Origin: Eutrigla gurnardus
Lineage: Eukaryota > Chordata > Actinopteri > Perciformes > Triglidae
Reading direction: 5' to 3'
NCBI GenBank assembly: GCA_963514095.1
Contig: OY741273.1
Span: 2,442,501-2,506,500, forward strand
DNA: 64,000 bases
Shown here: positions 55,650 through 64,000 of the stretch, piece by piece
Layout of the letters: every line of letters begins with the position of its first letter
How positions within the stretch are numbered: position 1 is the stretch's first letter
Made by a program: the position numbers and the translations under genes
Notes under the pieces: generated by a model
What the model was told of the DNA's origin: nothing
Databases searched by the model: none
Seen by the model: only the letters and a program-made list of their open reading frames with translations

Positions 55650-58325
55650 TTCAATATCAAACTGTATATGACATCATTTCACTCATCCAATTGAATAGGA
55701 TGATAGAAACGCGAAATAAATATATATACGAGGGAGAAAAAAAGATTATTACCCGTCCTCATCCTGAATGGTAGTGTTGGTCTTGGATACCTCGGAAGAC
55801 GGTGAGGTTGTGAAATACTTTTTTTCAGTTTAAATATGTTTTTCCGAGACAATGTGAATCATTAGTTTATTCAAGTTCTTTATTTTCATTATTGTGAGGG
55901 GGCCGTGTTTAAACTTTCAAAGCTTCTTTTTGACCCTGCCTAAAGTTCAATAGAAAATACAATACAAAACAATAGACAATATTTTCCCGTGGTTTTAAGG
56001 AATATAACGAGGTAAATTCACCTATTGTGCGTCTGTGTGACTGTGCGTTCAGATCTGAAAACCTAAAGATTTCATTCAAATAGTCATCTCTTTCATAGGT
56101 GTGTGTGCGTCTGTGTGACTGTGTGTGTGTGTGTGTGTGTGTGTGTGAACTCAGATCTGTAAACCTAGAGGGGGCTGACCTTTGGCCCTTTCTCAGCAGA
56201 ATTGGGCTCAGAAATAGAATCTAATTGGTGTTGCTTCTCTTTTCTTCTAGGTCTCCTGTTCTCAGCTGATTTCATGGAGGAGCTACACACCGCAACCTCT
56301 GATGACAATAATGATGTGTTTAAATACATTTTCTGTGAATAAAACAGGTTTATTACAAACTCTGAGTAGTTTGTCCCATGCACCAGGTTGAGGGGGGCAC
56401 GGCTGAGAATGTGTAAGGCTTCATACTAATAAGATATCCAACACTTAAAAAGACCCCCCCTTTTTCTACATCCTCCTCCACACCTCCCTCTCCTCTTCCC
56501 CCTCCACAACCCCTCCCCATTTTCTCATGCTTTTAAAGAATATAAAGGTATACCTTCACCTATTGTACGTATGTGTGTCAGAAGACTGTGTGAGACTACA
56601 GCGCACACCCCCTCTTCCCACGCAGAGACGATGACATCATACTCATTAAATATTCAACCCATGTTCCCCCCATGCCCCCCCCCTTGCCCCTCCCCTCATC
56701 CATCAAATTTTGACATATGGTGTATCCTTGTTCTCTCTCATTTCATTGTAGGCTATGTTAAGATTGTTTTGTCATTATAACCCCATGCAATAGAACATTT
56801 AAAAGCATGTCATTTCATTGGAGGTTAATTATTTATTTAGCCCAAAAAAGTTTAAAAGTAATTCAAGCTTCACAAACTATTAGATCTTGGTGTTTTATTT
56901 GGACTTTGCCCTGTCGAAGATCCATAAGGGTCCAGACTGTGTGCAGTTGCAGTTTTACAGTCAACCAGTAGGTAACACTGTCAAAAAAACAAAAGGGGTC
57001 TGAACGTGCGGGTCCAGAAGTGCGGGGGTCTGAATCTGCAGGTCTCCGGGTCTGCAGCGACATACTATTGCGCTTCGCAGCTCCACACGTCACGACTTGC
57101 GAACCGCTTCTTCTTCTTCTTTGGATTTCTTATGGCGGATGGCAAACCAGCTCAGAGGGGGATTACCGCCACCTGTGGATCAGTGTATTGCCAGGAAAAT
57201 AATTAAGAAACAAAAAAAAAAAACACTAATAATAATTGTAATAATACAATTTAAACGAAATAATAATATTAACACTTATAAACCGGCGTCAACACTTTCG
57301 GGCAAATTCTCAAAAACATAAAATTCCTCCTGAACACAGCAAACAGTTACATCATCATCTCTATCACAGTCTACGTAAATTACGTGTAGTTAATTAAAAC
57401 CACCATTTGTTACATGACTGCATTATTATATAACTGTAAATATCTAAATAATCCAAAATCTATATGATTTTACTTTACACTCTGGCCTTTAACGTAGTTC
57501 CTCAAATGCTGCTATGTTGGCTGTGGAAGAACCTATGTCAGTTTTTTCTTGTGGAAATCCATCCAGGTGGTACCTGGTAACAAGTCAGTGTTTGCCTCCA
57601 CGCTAGCTAGGTAGGTAGACAGACAGGTAGACAGACAGACAGACACAGGGCTGCTTGGAGTCTGAACCCTCCGCTAACATGTCTGCTCGTGCAACAAAGT
57701 CTCCACATCAGACATCTTTCACTCCAAAAGGACATCGTCCTTCAATAGAAAAGTATTTATTGAACATATGCATGTAAAAACAGTGTTACACAAAACCAGC
57801 CGGTGCTCGGAGCAACATCCCCAGGTGTCGACTCAAAACCCTCTGAGGGACAGACAGCTGTTTCACTTGTATGACGGATGGAAGAGAACCATATTCATTA
57901 ACCATTTCCAAATTCTATATCACGTTCATCCCTGTCATGTGCAGTCTATGATGCTTCATAGATGTGTTCAATGTCTGCACTGCTTTCACTTTAGTCTCAG
58001 CCACCAGTTAAACATATTGTAAACACAACAAGAAGAATTTAGATGAGGGCTGCAACAAACCACCACAAATGTTCACCACATCAACTAACCGGCTGATTAT
58101 TTTTAAACTCTGTTGTCTGTAAATAGTCAGAAACCCCTTGGATGGTTGTGAGATAAACAAGGCATTTGAAGAGGTCACTTTGGGCTCTGGACATTGTATT
58201 AATCCTGAGTTGCCCTCCTTAATGACATAGAAACAGAAATGCACCAAATCGTTCACATTTAAGAAGCTGAAACTAGTGAATGTTCAGATAAATGATGATT
58301 AATCAACTGCTTTACACATTTGCTG
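55650..58325. other. Stretch without recognisable gene
   Basis: Holds (TG)n at about 56118-56148, a C-rich zone 56450-56520, a dispersed-repeat fragment at 57100-57195 (TTCTTCTTCTTTGGATTT, TGGCGGATGGCAAACCAGCT, TACCGCCACCTGTGGATCAG) and short GACA repeats at 57610-57650. The right end of the Maverick-like element must lie in here or at 55.7 kb; I see no terminal inverted repeat for it. Confidence 0.4.
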
Positions 58326-58331
58326 TTTATT
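58326..58331 (-). terminator. las1l: las1l poly(A) signal AATAAA
   Basis: AATAAA on the - strand, about 89 nt past the las1l stop codon. Confidence 0.6.
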
Positions 58332-58419
58332 ATTGAAGTTGTCATATTCTGAACGTTGTGTTGCTTTGTCCAACCTACCGAGAGCACAAGTTCAACACTG
58401 CCAGCAGCTGCACAACAAC

Positions 58420-61400
58420 TCAAAACAGTTGCAGTCCAGACTTCAGCTTACTGAACTCAGCGTGGCCCCACAGAAGGCCCTCAGCTGTTCTCAGCGGGGC
58501 CGAGGTCCCCGGGACACTGCATGGCGTGTTGCTCTCCGGCTCCACCGTCTGGTCAAACACAGTCATTGTTGAGTAGACGTCCACCATCAGGCGTAATGGG
58601 TCATCGGACTGTCCGGGGACTTGACCAAGAGGGAAGTTCTTCCACAGAACTTTATCACTACACACCTGCCACGGAGAGCCTCGGAGCACTTCGGCCTTCT
58701 CGGCCTGGGCATCGCTCCCCTCCCCCTCCGCCATGGAGCGCCAAGGACGGCCATGGTGCCGTGAATACTGCATCTTCTCGAGCAAGCTCTCTAGAGTGTA
58801 AATGGGCTGCTGCTGCTGCTCCAGAGGAGGGCCCGGCTGTGGCACCTGGGTGTAGATGGAGACGAGCTGGAGCGCATGCTCCATGTCGTCCAGGATCAAC
58901 TGGAGCAGGTGAGGCGTGCTGGTGCAGGGAGCCTCCAGGCACGCCGAGAGCAGCTGCTGCCACCGCAGCTGGATGCGGTTCACGAAGACTCTGCCCTTCA
59001 TTCTGCCCTTCTTGTGGCCCTTTGTTTCAAAATGGTATTCAAACCTCTTGCTGTTACAGAGAAGGATTTCTGAGATCCAAGCGGAAACGTAGAAGGCCCT
59101 GTGGCTGTTGGGCTTGTCGGTCAGCAGCTTCAGCTCCATGAACAGTTTCTCCAGGAGGAGATGGATGAAGGCCGGCCAGTTCAGCATCTTAAGGAGGGGC
59201 AGCCAAAACCGCAGGAAGCTCTGAGCCAGTCTGGGTTCAGTGGGGTCCCCGTCGTCAGACCCGGCGCAGCCCAGTGTTTCCAGTTGTTCGCAGGTAGGAA
59301 CTAGAAACCCCTCTTCCAGCAGCACGTCGATCAGCAGAACACTTGACTGCAAAGCAAACTGCTTGATCTCCCCTAGCAACCAGCTCATGTCTGCAAAGGG
59401 GGCGGGCTTCTTCTCCCGGTCCCCAGGGACCCCATCTAGACCCTGGTGTGGCAATGCTACGAGGGAAAATTTTGAATAAGGAGCCAACAACGCCACCTAG
59501 GGGAATTTCACCCCCAGGAATTCTAAATATATAGCTAAGCTTCTATAATACTAAAGGACACACAGGTTTAATAGTCACTGGCTCAGATGTGATTCCAAAA
59601 AAAAACAAGTTTTATTATTAAATATTGTTGTTCTTTTCTTTAGTAAAACAAAAGCAATACAGGTTCCCACTAAGATCAATAAACAGGACAATTAATATTA
59701 CACCATCTAAAATAGGGCCGCTTTAAAGCGTTGCTTAAGTTGTCGATAAAGTGCTAGGTGCAGGGCTGGGGCTCACCGGGCAGAGATGACTTGCTGAAGG
59801 AGAGGGGAAGGGTCCTTATGCTACACCACACGTGAAAACCACACAAATTGTTCATCACAAAGTGCACTACTGTAAAGGAAAGTGAGGGGAACCGCCACCA
59901 CCGGAATTAGCCAGTCTCTCGCACCAGTGGCACCGCCAGCACCTGTCCAAGAGAGAGAGACAACTGTTAGGCCAGGCAATAGAAGATGGGGAACCTACAC
60001 ACAATATACACACACACGGGGTTTTAAATCTCACTCATACAAACACACACACACACCCTTGAACCCATCGTTTGATCAGTTTAGAAAATAAAAGAAACCA
60101 AAACAATTAAACACTAAATGGCAAAAGAAACTTTGAAAAATAATGAATAAACAAAATAACCAGCAGTAGGAGGCACCACAACGATGCAGCTTTAACTGTT
60201 AACAGCAATCAGAGATAGCAAAGTCATACTTAAAGGCAGCTGGACAAGGCACATGTACACCAAGCACAAAACAAATGAGACAGCCTACCGTAGGAACTGA
60301 ATGCCATGCAAAGAGCCAGCTTCAAGGCCACGCTCCCCCACCTCCGACTTCGGACAGCAAAACACCACTGCCAAGTCAATAATATTTCAGCCATGCTGCT
60401 ACATAACAAATGCGCCGTACAATGCAACCAGGAAACATACCTGACGATGTGAAATGGAGACGAGCTCGATTTAACCAAGGAAGCAAACGCTTTGCGGCGC
60501 ATGGATGCTGCGCACACACAAACAATGCCGGGGCAACTCTCCCCTCACTCAACCTCCAGCCGGAAGACAGGCCGACTCTGCTGCAAGCAGCGAACGCGTC
60601 AGCCACCATAGTAAGCTACAAATGCACAACAATAACCAACACTGTTGGGAAACTTACCTGAGGGTATGAAAAAGCCACCAAACTGGCCCGTTGCCTCACT
60701 GCTGCCTGAACGCTGCCACAGCCACGCTAGTTAGTGATGTAACTTCCGAAACGGGCGTGTCGGCGTGTCTCTGAAGTCCCGGATCGAAACGTTGTGCCGA
60801 AAAGCGGTTCTGAAACGCCCATGTCACGTGACTGTAGTTCAGTGATTGAAGGAACGCCTCTGTTTCCAAACGGCTATTCCAAGACGGGCAGATCCTTTGA
60901 AATACTGGCAAGAGCGACGTGCTGTCTTCCCTAATTTGTACCAACTGACTAAGAAATGTTTAAGTGTCCCTGCAACAAGTGTACCCAGTGAAAGGATTTT
61001 TTCAAAAGCAGGGGAAGTGTTATCCAAAAAAAGAAACGGACTCAGCTCAAAAAGAGCTGAACAAATATTATTTTTGAATAAAAATCTTTGATTATTGTAT
61101 TGCATATAACAATGTGTCATTTATTTATTTTTAATGTTTCTTTAATTCAACCTGTATTCTACTTTACTTAAGGAAACCTAAGACCGTCTCATTTCATAGT
61201 GGCACGTATTTAGGAGTTTTCTTTGGCCAGAGCATGTAGTTCACAGAAGTGGCCACTAGATGCCACTGTAGAGTCAGGTTTCATATTCGTTTCAAGGCTT
61301 CAACACATACTGAACTGTTTCGAAGCTTCCCTTTGCCCATCACTAACGCTAGCCCGAGCCATGCTGCAGATGCCAAGTCTACTGAGAAGAGGAAGGAGTA

Positions 61401-62130
61401 CGCGCACCTGAATCAAATGATCTAATTTTCCGGGCGCCGCCCCGTAATCAAGGTAGAGGAGGATGAGGTGACACACAGTGAGCAGGAAATAGGAGGGGGG
61501 GAAGCCACCCTAAGTTAGTACACCCCAAATACAAATAATGTAAAAACAGTTACAATTATAAAAAATAAAATAAAAATAATGATCAACCTGCTCTGCCACA
61601 CTGGTACCGCTCCTTCTCAAATGAGATCACGAGTTCCCGTGCCCTCTTGTAGGCTTCCATTTCTTGTTGCCTAGCAACGAGCTTATCCTCTGATTCCTTG
61701 TCCTCCGGAGGCCCGCCTCCCAGCTGCCTGGACCAGTATTTCTGCTGGACCCACTCCAAACAGACCTTGCAGCCCCGTCGACACCACTCTAAGGTTGGGA
61801 GGTTCCGGTGCGCAAAGTCGTGCCTCAGTTCCACGACCCACTTCGGGATGTCCAGCTGCCCGGCCAGCCACCGCAGCGGACGCGCAGTCCTCCCCTGCGT
61901 TTGCCCGATGATCAGGTTAACGAACCTCACCAGGCTGATTCCATACAGCAGTACCAGGTCGTGTCCGTCCAGCTGTCCCGACCTGTCCAGGACCTGGCAC
62001 CGGACCAGGTCCGCGGGGCAGTCCACCTCCACAGGGCTGCTGGCGTACCGGCATCTGCAGGCGGATATCCGCTGCAGCACGTACCTCTGCAAAACGGGGT
62101 CCTTGGAGTAGAGGTACTCCAGGACATGGG
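58420..62130 (-). CDS. las1l: LAS1-like ribosome biogenesis endonuclease, two exons, 5' end missing
   Basis: Exons on the - strand are 62130-61588 and 59456-58420. Splice sites are CGCAG|CC before 62130, G|GTTGAT at 61588, and CCTCGTAG|CA before 59456; phases agree, giving about 525 residues. The first exon is the Las1 HEPN domain: LQRYVLQRISACRC, LLYGISLVRFVNLI, and the catalytic RHDFAH (RxxxxH) in WVVELRHDFAHRNLP, followed by WCRRGCKVCLEWVQQKYWSRQL. The second holds LLEEGFLVPTCEQLE and ends LLWGHAEFSKLKSGLQLF, as in human LAS1L (KTGLQLF). LAS1L is the nuclease that cuts ITS2 in 60S pre-rRNA processing, in the nucleolus, together with NOL9. The long acidic stretch of the mammalian protein is absent. 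The N-terminal exon (VAWLSRAEW region in human) is not found up to 64000. Confidence 0.88.
60732..61345 (+). mobile_element. ZBED-type hAT element in las1l intron, 614 bp
   Basis: TIR TAGTGATG..CATCACTA as in the element at 38399-39277. Flanks ACGCTAGT (60724-60731) and ACGCTAGC (61346-61353) form an 8-bp duplication with one difference. Internally deleted: only the transposase C-terminus remains. Confidence 0.8.
60846..61091 (+). pseudogene. hAT transposase C-terminal dimerisation fragment
   Basis: Contains DPLKYWQERRAVFPNLYQL, then SVPATSVPSERIFSKAGEVL and RAEQILFLNKNL, the conserved hAT dimerisation region. In ZBED transposases this is the last about 80 residues. The catalytic part is missing. 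Antisense to las1l in its intron. Confidence 0.85.
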
Positions 62131-62221
62131 CTGCGTTTCAAAAACAGTTTGAGTCGCCCTCGCTCACTTGCCCTAAGCACTTGGCCTCGGGGGAATCCCC
62201 GCCGCCATCATAAGGGCTGTT

Positions 62222-62265
62222 CCAGGTCGTGTCCGTCCAGCTGTCCCGACCTGTCCAGGACCTGG
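62222..62265 (-). repeat. 44-bp copy of las1l exon sequence
   Basis: Identical to 61954-61997 inside the las1l HEPN exon (coding QVLDRSGQLDGHDL), in the same orientation, 225 bp upstream on the - strand. Flanks are unrelated. Confidence 0.85.
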
Positions 62266-62274
62266 TGTAATGTC

Positions 62275-62344
62275 CCTGAAGAGGGGTATATGAAATAAAG
62301 AAGAACAGACACGGTGTTGAATCCTTGCCAGCTTCATTAACAGT
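62275..62344. repeat. 70-bp direct repeat, copy 1
   Basis: CCTGAAGAGGGGTATATGAA to CTTCATTAACAGT, identical to 63701-63770. Directly adjoins the 44-bp las1l exon copy. It contains an AATAAA on the + strand. Confidence 0.85.
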
Positions 62345-62608
62345 CCGAAAAACATCATCTACACATATTACATTCACATGTATTCACATGTTTTCATTAA
62401 CACACAATAATAAACACAGAACATTGTCTACATAGTGTGCACACATACTCGTATACTCCACATTATTAAATAATACCGGTGAGTATACTGTATATGACCC
62501 AACATAACCTTTATGTATGAACATATCGTTACTCAGCCTCTCTTTCTCGCTCTCTACACACGCGCGCGCACACAGTATTCTTTCTGACGTGACAGACTAC
62601 TCGGTGAG

Positions 62609-63521
62609 CAGTGTTGGGCAAGTTACTTCAAAAGCGTAATGCATTATTTATTACTTGTTACTGTCATTTCAAAGTAATTAGTTACATTACAATATTACTG
62701 TCTTTGAATGGTAAGGCATTACACTACTTTTACATTACTTTTGCATTACTTTTCGCCAAAATAAAAGGAAATATGGATTCTGTGTTCTCAATAGATCTTC
62801 TTGTGTTCAATGCAGCTCATTACACAGCAGGATGTGATGTTTTTCGCTTCAAAATAAAAGAACGAAAAACGGAAAATGACTCGTATCCCGTTATTCGTTT
62901 TAAAAACGGAAAACGACTCGTTAACTGATATTAGATATTGTGTTCATGAATGGGATTCGGGGATGAAATAACAGGGCCATTTTCATTCCAGATTTGCCGT
63001 ACGTCTTTTTTAATGACCCGGAAGGCGCTGTGTTATGCTGCGAAATTACCTGAAAGCCTACCTGAGACATTTAGGGGAGCTCTAAAACACTGTTCATTAA
63101 CGCTCTGACAGCGTCTGACGATCGCGTTTTGAAATAAACCTACTGTTTTAAACACACACCAAAAGCGTTATGACGCGGACATAAAAGCGGTTCAAAACCG
63201 GGGAGAATCGGAGCCTCTGCCTCTTCGCCGCCCCCCTCAGCTGTTGATCCTCGGTGTGCCGGGTCGGCTGCGCTCTGACCCGCTCCGTGAGTCGGTGTCC
63301 AGCTCATGGAGCCTGCTAACAACAGCGCTTAATTAACATAGTGTAAGAGTTACACGGACCGGCTTTCACACTTTTCCAAAGTAATGCAAAAGTAATGTAA
63401 AAGTAGTGTAATGCCTTACAATTCAAATACAGTAATATTGTAATGTAACTAATTACTTTGAAATGACAGTAACAAGTAATAAATAATGCATTACGCTTTT
63501 GAAGTAACTTGCCCAACACTG
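62609..63521. mobile_element. Non-autonomous hAT element, 913 bp
   Basis: Long terminal inverted repeats of about 130 bp starting CAGTGTTGGGCAAGTTACTT. Flanks TCGGTGAG (62601-62608) and TCCGTGAG (63522-63529) are an 8-bp duplication with one difference. Common fish MITE type. No transposase. Confidence 0.85.
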
Positions 63522-63700
63522 TCCGTGAGCCACAGGTGGCTAGCTAGCTAGCTCATACCGTACGAGGAGCTACACAAGGACTTAACAACAAAGTAACATG
63601 CAAAATAACATTCTCCGCACGACTTCGCTTCACGTCAGGGTATACATACATTGTAATTAAAATACAGCACAACCACATAATGCAAACCGTGTTTGTGGTA

Positions 63701-63770
63701 CCTGAAGAGGGGTATATGAAATAAAGAAGAACAGACACGGTGTTGAATCCTTGCCAGCTTCATTAACAGT
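63701..63770. repeat. 70-bp direct repeat, copy 2
   Basis: Identical to 62275-62344. The two copies bracket 1356 bp that includes the hAT element. Confidence 0.85.
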
Positions 63771-64000
63771 GAAGCATCGCGCGGCAAGGGCTCCCCCTTC
63801 AGGCCTGTAGACAAAACTAATCAATCATCGAACACATATCCAAAGTGCCTAATCGATCATCGAACACACATCCAAAGTGCACTGTAATGACTTTTTAATC
63901 ACTGTACACATGTTTTTATCACCTACAAATGAATTGTAACTGTTTTTATCTCTTGAACACATCTCTATAACACCTCAAATACTTGTAATAATTGTTTTAC
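63771..64000. other. Right edge, no gene recognised
   Basis: Short tandem similarity ATCATCGAACACAYATCCAAAGTGC at about 63825 and 63857. Exon 1 of las1l is not visible here. Confidence 0.4.

Noticed and set aside
58521..59141. 206-codon ORF on the + strand
   Set aside because: It lies entirely antisense to the conserved las1l exon and has no family resemblance.
62138..62377. Exon 1 of las1l
   Set aside because: The frame includes the 70-bp repeat and the copied 44-bp exon piece out of its normal frame, and shows no similarity to the LAS1L N-terminus.

Overview
The window looks like teleost fish genomic DNA. Two single-copy vertebrate genes are visible with normal intron-exon structure: an ATF5-type bZIP factor on the + strand and a LAS1-like (LAS1L) ribosome-biogenesis nuclease on the - strand. 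The rest is dense with repeat classes typical of fish: L2-type LINEs, hAT and Harbinger-like non-autonomous elements, CACTA-like elements with AGAACC subterminal repeats, gypsy-type LTRs and a Maverick/Polinton relic. No bacterial-style operons, CRISPR arrays or intact tRNA genes are seen.

Layout. 1-450: first coding exon (signal peptide) of an unidentified secreted or membrane protein gene on the - strand, with TATA box and AP-1 site; it runs off the left edge. 450-15.8 kb: no recognisable gene; SINE-like and other interspersed repeats, minisatellites, G-rich and CA/TG tracts. 15.8-19.7 kb: atf5, with promoter, uORF1, an overlapping uORF2, three coding segments and a poly(A) signal. 19.7-29.1 kb: repeats, a P2X7-like gene fragment, a tRNA-headed SINE-like element, and a gypsy-type LTR beside GC-rich coding minisatellites.

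29.1-55.7 kb is a nested mobile-element complex. Its core is a decayed Maverick/Polinton (adintovirus-like) element. On the + strand it carries a SAM-domain ORF, two unknown ORFs, a chromodomain integrase, penton-like, small core-like and hexon-like capsid genes, and an adenain-type protease. Convergent on the - strand are an unknown repeat-bearing ORF, a protein-primed type DNA polymerase B and a repetitive accessory ORF. Two copies of one CACTA-like element in opposite orientation (29079-34481 and 41125-50769) cut this core. Each copy carries a series of tRNA-like modules and has itself been hit by later insertions: an LTR, hAT elements and two L2 LINEs. One copy often preserves the empty site of an insertion in the other. 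A Harbinger-like MITE inside polB has captured an ITS2/28S rDNA segment.

58.3-62.1 kb: the 3' part of las1l, with a ZBED-type hAT element in its intron. 62.1-64 kb: a 44-bp copy of las1l exon sequence, a 70-bp direct repeat pair and a hAT element; exon 1 of las1l is not found.

How the parts work together: atf5 shows the uORF layout that links translation of this factor to eIF2 phosphorylation in known ATF4/ATF5 genes. LAS1L acts with its partners in ITS2 removal from pre-rRNA. The Maverick genes would have formed a self-synthesising, capsid-forming element, but all core genes except the protease carry visible breaks and no packaging ATPase is seen. All coordinates and motif calls were read by eye; no searches were run.
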